NCBI RefSeq assembly: GCF_004123905.1
Contig: NZ_MZXW01000016.1
Coordinates: 744,001 to 808,000 of the forward strand
Direction of reading: 5' to 3'
DNA length: 64,000 nt
Origin: Bradyrhizobium betae
GTDB lineage: Bacteria > Pseudomonadota > Alphaproteobacteria > Rhizobiales > Xanthobacteraceae
A model generated the notes under the pieces. The model was given only the letters and a program-made list of their open reading frames with translations. It ran no database searches and was not told the DNA's origin. Below, piece after piece: positions 1 to 8,334 of the stretch. Numbering within the stretch: the stretch's first letter is position 1; every line of letters begins with the position of its first letter. Made by a program: the position numbers and the translations under genes.

Positions 1-2
1 AC

Positions 3-584
3 TTCCAATGGCTGAAGTCCGAATACGGTTTCAGCGAGAAGAATGTCCGGCCCTACAATTTCAATCCGCAGCCCTTCATCGCCAACCCCAAGAGCGCGAT
101 GCAGGGCTACGTCACCTCCGAGCCCTTCGCGGTCGAGAAGGCTGCCGGCTTCAAGCCGAACGTGCTGCTGCTCGCGGATTACGGCTTCAACACCTATTCG
201 ACCCTGATCGAGACCCGCCGCGACATCGCCGAGAAGAAGCCAGACCTCGTGCAGCGCTTCGTCGATGCCTCCATGATCGGCTGGTACAATTACATCTACC
301 GCGACAATTCGGCCGGCAATGCCATGATCAAGAAGCTCAACCCGGAAATGACCGACGATCTGCTCGCCTACTCCGTCGCCAAGATGAAGGAATACGGCAT
401 CGTCGATTCCGGCGACAGCGTGAAGGGCGGCATCGGCGCGATGAGCGACGAGCGCTACACCTCCTTCTTCAACAAGATGGTGAAGGCAGGCGTCGTGAAG
501 GGCGATCTCGACTTCCGCAAGTCTTACACGCTGCGCTTCGTCAACAAGGGCGTCGGCGTCGAGCTGCGTCCGAGCAAGCCGTAA
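3..584 (+). CDS. ABC transporter substrate-binding protein, NMT1/SsuA-like (5' end outside window)
   Basis: This is the C-terminal 193 residues of a periplasmic binding protein. The reading frame is open to the left edge, so the start and signal peptide lie upstream. Visible text such as AMQGYVTSEPFAVEKA and LLLADYGFNTYSTLIETR is typical of the NMT1/THI5 and nitrate/sulfonate/taurine binding-protein family, in which this lobe closes over a small organic ligand. The ATP-binding gene starts 10 bp downstream and the permease overlaps that gene, so the three form one importer operon. The ligand cannot be told from sequence. A pyrimidine-like, sulfonate-like or aromatic acid ligand are all possible. 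The family call is firm and the substrate is unknown. Confidence 0.85.
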   Translation, partial: FQWLKSEYGFSEKNVRPYNFNPQPFIANPKSAMQGYVTSEPFAVEKAAGFKPNVLLLADYGFNTYSTLIETRRDIAEKKPDLVQRFVDASMIGWYNYIYRDNSAGNAMIKKLNPEMTDDLLAYSVAKMKEYGIVDSGDSVKGGIGAMSDERYTSFFNKMVKAGVVKGDLDFRKSYTLRFVNKGVGVELRPSKP

Positions 585-594
585 CGCTGGGACG

Positions 595-1410
595 ATGGCT
601 GCTGTCAAAACTTCGTCCGGGGCCGAGGCCGGCCTGACGGCTCTCGCCGCCAGCCTGCGCGGCGTGACGAAGGCGTATGACAATGGCGTCATGGCGCTCG
701 GCCCGCTCGATCTCGCCGTGCGCAAGGGCGAGTTCATCTCGCTGCTGGGCCCGTCCGGCTGCGGCAAGTCGACCGCGCTGCGACTGATCGCGGAGCTCAG
801 CGCGCCGTCATCAGGCACCGTGCGGGTGGCGCGCCACGAAGGCGAGGTGCTGCCGGGTCACGGCATCGGCTTCGTGTTCCAAGAGCCGACCCTGATGCCC
901 TGGACCAGCGTGCGCGAGAACGTGCGGCTGCCCTTGAGGCTTGCAGGCGTGGCGAAAGCCGAGGCCCGCGCGCGTGCCGATGAAGCACTGGCCAGTGTCG
1001 GGCTTGCCGATTTCGCCGACGCCTTCCCACGCGAACTCTCCGGTGGGATGAAGATGCGGGTGTCGCTGGCGCGCGCGCTCGTCACCGATCCTGACATCCT
1101 CCTGATGGACGAGCCGTTCGCGGCGCTCGACGAGATCACGCGCTTTCGCCTCAACAACGATTTGCTGGCGCTGTGGCGAGCTCTGGGCAAGACCGTCATC
1201 TTCGTCACTCATTCGGTGTTCGAATCCGTCTATCTGTCCCAGCGCGTCGTGGTCATGACGGCGCGGCCCGGCCGCATCCAGGCCGACATCCGGATCGAGA
1301 CGGTCGAGCCGCGGGGCGAGGAGTTTCGTACTTCGGCGGCCTATTCCGATTATTGCCGCAAAGTATCGGCCGCGTTGGCGCCGTCCTATTCGGGGCAGTC
1401 GACGCTATGA
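595..1410 (+). CDS. ABC transporter ATP-binding protein (nitrate/sulfonate/taurine type)
   Basis: A 271-residue ATPase that powers the importer encoded around it. Walker A is GPSGCGKST (residues 52-60), the Q-loop glutamine is Q96, the ABC signature is LSGGM (148-152) and Walker B is ILLMDEP (168-174), followed by the D-loop ALDE and the switch histidine in VTHS. The length fits the SsuB/TauB family. It starts 10 bp after the binding protein and its stop overlaps the permease start (ATGA at 1407-1410), so translation is probably coupled. It acts at the cytoplasmic face of the inner membrane. The family is clear; substrate specificity is not encoded in this subunit. Confidence 0.93.
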   Translation: MAAVKTSSGAEAGLTALAASLRGVTKAYDNGVMALGPLDLAVRKGEFISLLGPSGCGKSTALRLIAELSAPSSGTVRVARHEGEVLPGHGIGFVFQEPTLMPWTSVRENVRLPLRLAGVAKAEARARADEALASVGLADFADAFPRELSGGMKMRVSLARALVTDPDILLMDEPFAALDEITRFRLNNDLLALWRALGKTVIFVTHSVFESVYLSQRVVVMTARPGRIQADIRIETVEPRGEEFRTSAAYSDYCRKVSAALAPSYSGQSTL

Positions 1411-2225
1411 GCGCGCAAGCTGCCATCACCGCAAAGCCATCCGGCGCGCAACGCGCGATGCGTTTCGTGCTTCCGGTCATCGTGTTCGCGGCCGGACTCT
1501 TGGCCTGGGAACTCGTGGTCCGCGTCAAGGACATCCCGCCTTATGTGCTGCCCGCGCCTTCCGTCATTGTCCTGACCCTGATCAAGGACTGGGCGGTGCT
1601 GTCACAATCGCTTGCGGCCACGCTGCTGACCACGCTCGAAGGTTTTGTCGCCGCCAGCATCGGCGGCATCGCGCTGGCGCTGTTGTTCAATCAGTCGAAA
1701 TGGGTGGAATATTCGCTGTTCCCCTATGCCATCGTGCTCCAGGTGACGCCTGTCATCGCGATCGCGCCGCTCCTGCTGATCTATCTGGAGCAGCAGACCG
1801 CGGTCGTCGTCTGCGCCTTCATCGTCGCTTTTTTTCCGGTGCTGTCGAACACCACGCTCGGGCTGAATTCGGTCGATCGCAACCTCTCAGGCCTGTTCCA
1901 GCTCTATGGCGCCTCGCCACAGCAGACGCTGCGCTTCCTGAAGCTGCCGGCGGCGCTGCCCTATATCCTCGGCGGCCTGCGCATTGCAGGCGGCCTGTCG
2001 CTGATCGGCGCGGTCGTGGCCGAAATCGCGGCCGGCACCGCCGGCGCGGGCTCCGGGCTTGCCTACCGGATCGCCGAATCCGGCTACCGATTAAACATAC
2101 CCCGCATGTTCGCAGCGCTGCTTTTGTTGTCGCTGGCCGGGATTGTCATCTATGGGGTGCTGGCGCTAGTTTCCCACCTCGTTTTACGGCGCTGGCACGA
2201 GAGCGCGCTTGGAAAGGACAACTGA
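1407..2225 (+). CDS. ABC transporter permease (SsuC/TauC type)
   Basis: A 272-residue inner-membrane permease with about six hydrophobic segments. The ATG at 1407 was chosen because it forms an ATGA overlap with the ATPase stop; the same frame is open further upstream, but that region codes for the ATPase. The cytoplasmic coupling loop of the family is recognisable around FQLYGASPQQTLRFLKLPAAL, with the usual A-P-LP pattern. It forms the channel of the importer with the two preceding genes. The stop overlaps the start of the dehydrogenase gene by one base, which puts the enzyme in the same transcript and suggests its substrate may be the imported compound or a product of it (inference). Confidence 0.92.
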   Translation: MSAQAAITAKPSGAQRAMRFVLPVIVFAAGLLAWELVVRVKDIPPYVLPAPSVIVLTLIKDWAVLSQSLAATLLTTLEGFVAASIGGIALALLFNQSKWVEYSLFPYAIVLQVTPVIAIAPLLLIYLEQQTAVVVCAFIVAFFPVLSNTTLGLNSVDRNLSGLFQLYGASPQQTLRFLKLPAALPYILGGLRIAGGLSLIGAVVAEIAAGTAGAGSGLAYRIAESGYRLNIPRMFAALLLLSLAGIVIYGVLALVSHLVLRRWHESALGKDN

Positions 2226-3214
2226 TGACCACCGGTTCGATTTCGTCCGAAAAGATCGACCTTCTGATTTATGGGCCGGTCCGGCCGATCCTCGAGAACG
2301 GTTTTTCCGATCATTTCGTCGTGCACAAGGCCGAGACGCGGGGCGACCTCGAGCGGCTGACGCCGGCGGTCCGCGAAAAGATTCGCGGCGTCGCGGTGAC
2401 CTATCACACCGTGCGCGCCGACAGGGAATCGCTGTCGCAGTTGCCCAAGATCGAGATGGTGGCGAGTTTTGGCGTCGGCTACGACCACGTCGATGCCAAA
2501 TACGCGGCTGAGCACAACATCATCGTCACCAACACGCCTGACGTGCTGACCGAGGAGGTCGCCGACGTCGCGATGGGCCTTCTGATCTCGACGGTCCGCG
2601 AATTCATCAAGGCCGACCGTTACGTCCGCTCCGGCCTCTGGCAGACCCAGAACTATCCGCTCAGCGTCGGCTCGCTGCGCGACCGCAAGGTCGGCATCGT
2701 CGGCATGGGCCGGATCGGCCAGGCCATCGCGCGCCGGCTCGATGCCTCGCTGGTGCCGGTGGTCTACCACTCGCGCAATCCGTCCAAGGATGTCTCCTAC
2801 AAGCACTATCCCGATCTGATCGAGATGGCGAAGGCGGTGGACACGCTGATGGTGATCGTGCCCGGCGGCGCCTCGACCAACAAGATGGTCAATGCCGAGG
2901 TGCTCAAGGCACTCGGCCCGCGCGGCGTGCTGGTCAACGTCGCGCGCGGTTCGGTGGTTGACGAGCAGGCGCTGGTCCAGGCGCTGAAATCAGGCACCAT
3001 TCTCGCTGCCGGCCTCGACGTGTTCGCCGCCGAGCCGAGCGTGCCGGACGAGCTCAAGACCATGCAGAACGTCGTGCTGCTGCCGCATATCGGCTCGGCG
3101 TCGGTGGTGACGCGCAACGCGATGGACCAGCTCGTGGTCGATAACCTCAAGTCATGGTTCTCAGGCAAGGCGCCGTTAACACCGGTTGCGGAAACGCCGT
3201 TCAAGGGGCGCTGA
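2225..3214 (+). CDS. D-2-hydroxyacid dehydrogenase (glyoxylate/hydroxypyruvate reductase-like)
   Basis: A 329-residue NAD(P)-dependent dehydrogenase that interconverts 2-oxoacids and D-2-hydroxyacids. The Rossmann motif GMGRIG is at residues 160-165. The family's catalytic Arg, Glu and His are R241 (in NVARGSVVDE), E270 and H288 (in LLPHIGS). The length is normal for the family. The start at 2225 shares one base with the permease stop, so it is the fourth gene of the importer operon. Substrate is not predictable: glyoxylate, hydroxypyruvate or a bulkier 2-oxoacid are possible. Placement after an importer suggests use in breaking down the imported acid, which is inference. Confidence 0.92.
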   Translation: MTTGSISSEKIDLLIYGPVRPILENGFSDHFVVHKAETRGDLERLTPAVREKIRGVAVTYHTVRADRESLSQLPKIEMVASFGVGYDHVDAKYAAEHNIIVTNTPDVLTEEVADVAMGLLISTVREFIKADRYVRSGLWQTQNYPLSVGSLRDRKVGIVGMGRIGQAIARRLDASLVPVVYHSRNPSKDVSYKHYPDLIEMAKAVDTLMVIVPGGASTNKMVNAEVLKALGPRGVLVNVARGSVVDEQALVQALKSGTILAAGLDVFAAEPSVPDELKTMQNVVLLPHIGSASVVTRNAMDQLVVDNLKSWFSGKAPLTPVAETPFKGR

Positions 3215-3906
3215 TGAAAGTTCTTCGGGTCGTTGCATTCGCCGTCGCGGCCTGCCTGGCCGCCATCGGCATCGCGCGTGCGCAGGATGCGACGACCCTG
3301 AAGAAGGACATGGTCGGGCAGTGGGAGCTTTCGACCACCGAGCGCAGCAAGACCTGCGTGGTCACGATGAAGGGCGATCCTGCGGGCCCGGGGTTCAAGC
3401 TGGAGCTGGAGCCGGCTTGCAAGACCGCGCTGCCCTTCACCAAGGACATCGTCGCCTGGAGTGTCAGGGGTCTCGACATCGTCCGTTTGCAGGACGCAAC
3501 CGGTGAATCCGTGATCGACTTCACCGAGGTCGAGGCCGGCATCTTCGAGGGGCTGCGGCAGGGCGAGGGCGTCTATATCCTTCAGGATCTCGCCGCCGCC
3601 CGCTCGATGGCCAAGTCGATGGACCAGATGATCGGCGACTGGTCGATGGTGCGCGGCAACGGCCAGCCGGTGTGCGGGCTGACGCTGACCAACACCGAGG
3701 CAGGCCCCGACAATTTCCAGGTCTTCCTCAAGCCGAAATGCGACGCGACCATCGCGCAGTTCAACCCGACGCAATGGCGGCTCGAACGCGGCCAGATCAT
3801 CCTGATGTCGAAATCAGGCGACGTCTGGCAGTTCGAAGCCGACGACAACGCGCAGTGGCGGCGCGTCCCCGACACCGCCGATCCCCTGATCATGCTGCGG
3901 CAGTAG
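3214..3906 (+). CDS. Secreted protein with two AprI/Inh-type protease-inhibitor domains
   Basis: A 230-residue exported protein: residues 1-23 form a Sec signal ending ARAQ. The mature part is two copies of one pattern (about 29-119 and 133-228). Each copy has a G-x-W near the start, a pair of cysteines (CVVTM...PAC; CGLTL...PKC), an internal tryptophan and a closing G-d-V-x-x-F-like strand. This matches the Inh family of periplasmic beta-barrel inhibitors of serralysin metalloproteases. The start overlaps the dehydrogenase stop by one base. No serralysin-type protease is encoded in the window, so the target is unknown, and duplicated Inh domains may serve as a general binding scaffold instead. 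Confidence 0.75.
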   Translation: MKVLRVVAFAVAACLAAIGIARAQDATTLKKDMVGQWELSTTERSKTCVVTMKGDPAGPGFKLELEPACKTALPFTKDIVAWSVRGLDIVRLQDATGESVIDFTEVEAGIFEGLRQGEGVYILQDLAAARSMAKSMDQMIGDWSMVRGNGQPVCGLTLTNTEAGPDNFQVFLKPKCDATIAQFNPTQWRLERGQIILMSKSGDVWQFEADDNAQWRRVPDTADPLIMLRQ

Positions 3907-3927
3907 GCCCGCGGACGCCGCGGTCGG

Positions 3928-4105
3928 TGCACCTCTCCCGCGTGCGGGAGAGGCATAGGCCGCCTTCGGCGGCCGTTTACGGAACGCCGAGGCGAAGCCT
4001 CGGCTATGGCGAAGCGCCGGGTGAGGGCTCTCTCCTCTTGGGGGCTGTCCCGCTGTGGAGACACCCTCTCCCTAACCCCCCCCGCAAGCAGGGGAGGGAG
4101 CGCAG
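3928..4105. repeat. Intergenic mosaic of short inverted repeats
   Basis: The convergent gap holds three clean hairpins: a 10-bp perfect stem at 3932-3953 (CCTCTCCCGC with loop GT), GCCGCC-TTC-GGCGGC at 3959-3973 and CCGAGG-CGAAG-CCTCGG at 3987-4003. They are followed by a CTCTCC...GGGGAGGGAG arm to about 4105. This is the look of dispersed palindromic elements in Bradyrhizobium intergenic DNA. The first hairpin could end transcription of the upstream operon, but no T-run follows it. Confidence 0.6.
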
Positions 4106-4143
4106 CTGTTCTGTGACGAACACCGCGCCCTGATCTTATCGCA

Positions 4144-5532
4144 TCACGTCGTCACCTTGGGCGGCGGCGCGGTGCCTTGCGCCCATTTCTCCAGCTTGCC
4201 GAGCACGCCCCAGGCGGTGAGCGCCAGCGAGATCGGCATTGCGAACTGGCCGAGGCCCGGCACCGCCGAGACGATCGTCCCGAGCAATCCGGCAATGCCG
4301 CCCGCATTGGGGCTCGCCGTCACCGACGAGAGCAGGGCGGTGAGCACCGAGCCGCCGAGGCCGAGCGCGGTCTTCTTGCCGTCGAGCAGCTTCCCGACGG
4401 TTTCGCCGAGCGCGCCGTTGACCTGGCCAAGCACAGGCTTGCCGTCCTTGTTGAGCAGCGCGCCGACCAGGTCGATCACCTGCTTCAACTGATCGACGCG
4501 CGCCTTGCTGGGCGCGCCCGGCGTGGTCGTCCCCGGCGCGGTGCCGGTCTTGTTGACGAGCGTCAGCAACCGCTCCAGCAAGTTGATCGGGTCGCCGGCC
4601 GCGGGCGCCGGGTTGTTCGGCGGTGCCAGCACCTTCGGTCCGGATTGAAACAACGTCACCAGATCCTCCAGGCGCGTCAGAACGGGAGACAAGTCCGCTG
4701 GCTGTGCAACCGTCACCGATTGGTGCGCCGCCCGCGTGATGGCGGCGACCGTCACGCTGTCCAGGGCCCCGGATTCGGTGATGCCGTGCTGCTGCTGAAA
4801 CTGCGCCACCGCCGCCTTGGTCTTCGGTCCGACGATGCCGTCTTCCTCAAGCGGGGGATTGGCGCCGATCTTGTTGAGCGATTGTTGCATCAGCAACGCC
4901 ATCGGCGCGATCCGCTCCTCGGGTTCGAGTTGGCCCCCCAGCGTCGGGGCGCCGTCGAGATTGATCGAGGAGTCCAGTTCCATCATCGCCCGGAGGATCG
5001 TCGCTGCGCCCAGTTGCTTGTCGACCTCGCCGGACGAGAAGTCGCCATCACCGACGAACTTTCCACCCCTCTGCTCCGGCGGCCCATAGATATTGGATCC
5101 GGACCACAGATACGGCGAATTGATGCCGCGGCCGCGATAGCCGAAGCCGTTATACTGCTCCAGCCGGAACATCGTTCTTGCAACGCCCCAGTCGCGTGCG
5201 CCGATAAATCCCTCGTGCCTGAGCGCGTCCACGGCGCCTTCGGCGAACGAGGTAAACGGGCCATGTCCCTTCGGGACGATGGTCGTCATCCGATTAAGCG
5301 GCTGGCCGTTTCCGAGATACTTGTTGAAGTTGAAACTGGCTTCGCGCGAATGAAGGATGGCGACGAACCACCAGGGCACGTCGGTCTTGTCTTCGATCTG
5401 CTTATAGATGTCCTTGCTCTTGATGGCCGTGTTCGCCGCGTGGTTCGCCTCGTCGGCGTGCGAGGGCCTGATCTTCATGTTGGACCAGTTTCGTTCGTAC
5501 TCGTCCTTGATCCTGTCGAATGACACAGCCAT
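4144..5532 (-). CDS. Lysozyme-like peptidoglycan-degrading protein with PG-binding domain and hydrophobic C-terminus
   Basis: A 462-residue protein with three parts. Residues 1-200 resemble a lysozyme/muramidase-like domain seen in phage-type and cyanobacterial proteins, with HSREASFNFN (candidate catalytic E64), a YNGFGYRGRG segment and SPYLWSGSNIY. Residues about 210-268 form a PG_binding_1 domain (DGIVGPKTKAAVAQFQQQHGI). The C-terminal third is Pro/Ala-rich and then hydrophobic and Gly-rich (from about 390). No N-terminal signal peptide is visible, as in many endolysins. A GGAG sits just before the start at 5532. No holin, capsid or integrase gene is nearby, so it looks like a domesticated phage-type lysin or a toxin-like hydrolase. 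The family call is good; the role is unknown. Confidence 0.72.
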   Translation of the reverse strand: MAVSFDRIKDEYERNWSNMKIRPSHADEANHAANTAIKSKDIYKQIEDKTDVPWWFVAILHSREASFNFNKYLGNGQPLNRMTTIVPKGHGPFTSFAEGAVDALRHEGFIGARDWGVARTMFRLEQYNGFGYRGRGINSPYLWSGSNIYGPPEQRGGKFVGDGDFSSGEVDKQLGAATILRAMMELDSSINLDGAPTLGGQLEPEERIAPMALLMQQSLNKIGANPPLEEDGIVGPKTKAAVAQFQQQHGITESGALDSVTVAAITRAAHQSVTVAQPADLSPVLTRLEDLVTLFQSGPKVLAPPNNPAPAAGDPINLLERLLTLVNKTGTAPGTTTPGAPSKARVDQLKQVIDLVGALLNKDGKPVLGQVNGALGETVGKLLDGKKTALGLGGSVLTALLSSVTASPNAGGIAGLLGTIVSAVPGLGQFAMPISLALTAWGVLGKLEKWAQGTAPPPKVTT

Positions 5533-5795
5533 TGTTCCGCTCCCGCAAATTGATGGATGATCGAAATTTCGTGCAATCTAGATATGGACCAGGCGCCGTG
5601 AGCAGGGCGTGACTCCAGCGTGATCTGCGCGAATGTCGCAGGTTGCCGGTTGGGGCCATATGAAATGGCTTACAGATTTTGGCCCGCCAATCGGCGCGCC
5701 CCACGTCAATGCGATTGTCCCTCCGGGAACCGGCGACGCCGTCCATCCGTTAGAAACGGAGACGTTTCGGCAAGGAGTCCTGCAAGGAGCCCTGC

Positions 5796-6170
5796 ATGAC
5801 CAAGCGCGTCCTCGCGATCGGTATCGAACCCGGCAGTGCCGACTACAGCGCATTCCCGCAACTGACGCCGGAGCTGGTACGCGGCTATATCGAGGCGCAG
5901 CTGTTGCGCCTGCGTGATCTCGGCTTCGAGGTCACGAGCTGCCTGATCGATCTCGAAGCAACTGCGGAAGCCGGCGTCGCCGCCGCGCTGCGCGAGGAGA
6001 GCTTCGACTGCATCGTGATCGGCGCGGGCCTGCGCGAGCCGAAGGAGCGCCTGCTGCTGTTCGAGAAGGTGCTCAACCTCGTCCACCGCCTCGCGCCGGA
6101 TGCAGCAATTTGCTTCAACACCACGCCTGCCGACACCGCCGAGGCCGTGCAGCGCTGGATCGAACCCTGA
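5796..6170 (+). CDS. Conserved hypothetical protein, 124 aa
   Basis: A small soluble protein with alternating strands and helices: RVLAIGIEP at the start, a central FDCIVIGAGLR and a C-terminal helix ending in W-I-E-P. An AAGGAG sits 7 bp before the ATG. The pattern suggests a compact alpha/beta fold, but no catalytic motif is recognisable. I do not know the function. It stands alone between the divergent lysozyme-like gene and a glycine-zipper gene. Confidence 0.7.
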   Translation: MTKRVLAIGIEPGSADYSAFPQLTPELVRGYIEAQLLRLRDLGFEVTSCLIDLEATAEAGVAAALREESFDCIVIGAGLREPKERLLLFEKVLNLVHRLAPDAAICFNTTPADTAEAVQRWIEP

Positions 6171-6338
6171 GATGATGGAATCGGCAAGCCGATGGATCGC
6201 AAGCGGCATGGTTAAAGCGCCGTCGCGCTGCGCCTCCGACGCCATCGCGTGACGTGATGAGCCGCGGCACCGGCAATTTGTCTGGCCCGAAGCCGCCTCC
6301 AGGGCTAGGATTTGCCTCATCACAGGGAGGGGCGCGCG

Positions 6339-6659
6339 ATGCTTCGACGTCTTGGAATGGGAACTTTTGGAATCGCAGCGTGTCTGACCGTTGCGATGGC
6401 GGTGCCGGGACATGAAGCGGCAGCCCAGGATGCCGTCGGCGGCGCGATCATCGGCGGTGTCGGCGGGGCGATCCTCGGTGGCGCGATCGGCGGAGGCCGC
6501 GGCGCGGCAATCGGCGCCGTCGTCGGTGCCGGCACGGGCGCTGCGATCGCCTCCGAAGGCGAGCGTCGCCGCTCCGGCTACTACGCCTATCAGCGCGGCT
6601 GCTACATGCAGCGCCCCGACGGCCGCTACGTCCCGGTCGATCCCCGTTATTGCTATTGA
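6339..6659 (+). CDS. Exported glycine-zipper protein
   Basis: A 106-residue envelope protein. An N-terminal signal (MLRRLGMG...AAAQ) is followed by a long glycine zipper (GGAIIGGVGGAILGGAIGGG and on to about residue 70) and a short Tyr-rich tail ending VPVDPRYCY. Glycine-zipper segments usually pack in membranes or outer-membrane lipoproteins. No lipobox cysteine is visible. The start at 6339 was chosen because GGGAGGGG lies 7 bp upstream and it puts the signal peptide at the N-terminus. The function is unknown beyond likely envelope location. Confidence 0.78.
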   Translation: MLRRLGMGTFGIAACLTVAMAVPGHEAAAQDAVGGAIIGGVGGAILGGAIGGGRGAAIGAVVGAGTGAAIASEGERRRSGYYAYQRGCYMQRPDGRYVPVDPRYCY

Positions 6660-6709
6660 TCGATCGGCCGTCGGCGCGATTGGCTGCTGGTGCCGGGCAG
6701 GATCCCGGC

Positions 6710-7498
6710 TCAACCCTTGCCGGGTCCTTCCGGCATGATCTGGAGCAGCGGCTCAGGCTGGATCGAGATCTGGCCGGCGAACGGCCGGTCATGCGCGGCG
6801 ATGAGCAGGACGGAGGTGGCCACGCCCGTCGCGAACAGGCCCATCGCGATCGCCGATCCCAGGCGGTTGTCGCAGTGAACGAGGCCGATCACCAGCAGCG
6901 CGCAGGCCGCCTGGAGATACAGGCACCACCATTTGACCGGGTTTACCGCGGCGAGGCTGACGATGATCCGCTGCCGCCGCGCATCCAGCGCCTGCTCCAG
7001 CGCGGCGATCAGCTCGCGCTGCACGTTGGCCTGACCCGTTCCTTGCGGCGTCATCGTGACGACGAGCTGCAAGGCTTCCGCGAGCGGAGGCGGTGTCACC
7101 TTCAGTGACGCCTGCTGATGCGCCATCATCGGCCATTCCACTGCGACAGCCTGTCCGACATAGTCGCGCACCAAGCCGCGAAGCTTGGTCTCCTGCTCCG
7201 TCGGCAGGCCGCCGGCCAGCAGGACGGCGCTTCTGAGTGCGCTGGCCTCGCGGCTGACCGCCGCGCTGGCGCGGTCGCTGTCGCCCCAGACCTGCGCCGC
7301 GGTGAAGGCGACGAACAGGCCGAAGATGATGCCGAGCACCGGCAGCATGCCTGGCGAGATCGCCTTCAGCGACTTCGCGCGCTCCTCCGTCGCGGCAAGC
7401 GCTATGCCTGCGAAGATGCCCGCAGCCAGAAGATAGGTGAAGGCGAAGATCACCACCGCCATCAAGGGCAGCGGCAGATTGTGCAGCCAGTCGCTCAT
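6710..7498 (-). CDS. DUF4239 (bestrophin-like) membrane protein
   Basis: A 262-residue integral membrane protein. Hydrophobic segments lie at about 10-36 and 48-68 and as a C-terminal pair at about 190-235. The segment FGLFVAFTAAQVWGDSDRAS, followed by an alternating Ala/Ser helix, is the family hallmark of DUF4239, which is distantly related to bestrophin-like anion channels. It is convergent with the glycine-zipper gene and lies 27 bp downstream of radC on the same strand. Function in bacteria is not established, and an ion-channel role is inference from the family. Confidence 0.8.
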   Translation of the reverse strand: MSDWLHNLPLPLMAVVIFAFTYLLAAGIFAGIALAATEERAKSLKAISPGMLPVLGIIFGLFVAFTAAQVWGDSDRASAAVSREASALRSAVLLAGGLPTEQETKLRGLVRDYVGQAVAVEWPMMAHQQASLKVTPPPLAEALQLVVTMTPQGTGQANVQRELIAALEQALDARRQRIIVSLAAVNPVKWWCLYLQAACALLVIGLVHCDNRLGSAIAMGLFATGVATSVLLIAAHDRPFAGQISIQPEPLLQIMPEGPGKG

Positions 7499-7525
7499 GC
7501 TGTTGTTGTCATGTGATTCGAGAGT

Positions 7526-8239
7526 TTAGATCAACCGCATCCCGCGCAGGCTCGCATGACCGTTCTTGCCGACGATGATGTGGTCGTGCACGGAGATGCC
7601 GAGCGGCTTTGCGATCTCGACGATCGCCTTGGTCATCTGGATATCGGCCTGCGAGGGCGAGGGATCGCCGCTTGGATGATTGTGCACCAAAATGAGCGCC
7701 GTCGCCGACAGCTCCAGCGCGCGCTTGATCACTTCGCGCGGATACACCGGGGTGTGGTCGACGGTGCCGGTCTGCTGCACCTCGTCGGCGATCAGCTGGT
7801 TGCGCTTGTCGAGGAAGAGCAGGCGGAATTGCTCCTTGTCCGAGAACGCCATGCTGGAGCGGCAATAGTCGATCACCTCGTTCCAGGACGACAGCGCGTT
7901 GCGGCTGTTGACCTCGCCCTTGGCGACGCGGTGCGTCGCCGCCGCGATCAGTTTGAGCTGGTGGACCGCGGACTCACCGATGCCATCGACCTCGCGCAAG
8001 CGCGCCACCGGCGCGTGGATGACTTCTGCGAACGAGCCGAAAATCTTGATCAGCGTTTTCGCCAGCGGCTTGGTGTCGCGCCGCGGCAGCGCCGGAAACA
8101 GCGCCATCTCCAAAAGCTCGTAGTCGCTGAGCGCGTCCGCGCCGGCGCTGTAGAAGCGTTCGCGCAGCCGCTCGCGATGGCCGTGATAGTGCGGCGCGTC
8201 CTCCGGGCTGGTCTTGTCGTGGTCGGGCTTGGCGGGCAT
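7526..8239 (-). CDS. radC: RadC family protein (JAB/MPN domain)
   Basis: A 237-residue protein with N-terminal helix-hairpin-helix-like segments ([23 protein letters not shown]) and a C-terminal JAB1/MPN domain. The zinc-binding JAMM motif [14 protein letters not shown] is intact (H186, H188, D199). The start at 8239 (MPAKPDHDK) was chosen because it resembles other RadC N-termini; a start at 8308 in the same frame would add an atypical Cys-rich stretch. RadC proteins were named for DNA repair, but their true role is unclear. A metal-dependent hydrolase acting on DNA or protein is possible. Confidence 0.9.
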   Translation of the reverse strand: MPAKPDHDKTSPEDAPHYHGHRERLRERFYSAGADALSDYELLEMALFPALPRRDTKPLAKTLIKIFGSFAEVIHAPVARLREVDGIGESAVHQLKLIAAATHRVAKGEVNSRNALSSWNEVIDYCRSSMAFSDKEQFRLLFLDKRNQLIADEVQQTGTVDHTPVYPREVIKRALELSATALILVHNHPSGDPSPSQADIQMTKAIVEIAKPLGISVHDHIIVGKNGHASLRGMRLI

Positions 8240-8334
8240 CGGCCGCCAGCATTGCCGCGGACTTGCGCTTTTGCAACCGTCAATTGCGGGACTCCGCGCT
8301 GGTCTCAATCATCAGGCTTTGAAGATGGCGGCAA

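Noticed and set aside
4144..5532. A prophage
   Set aside because: Only one lysin-like gene is present, with no integrase, capsid, tail or attachment site within the neighbouring 10 kb.
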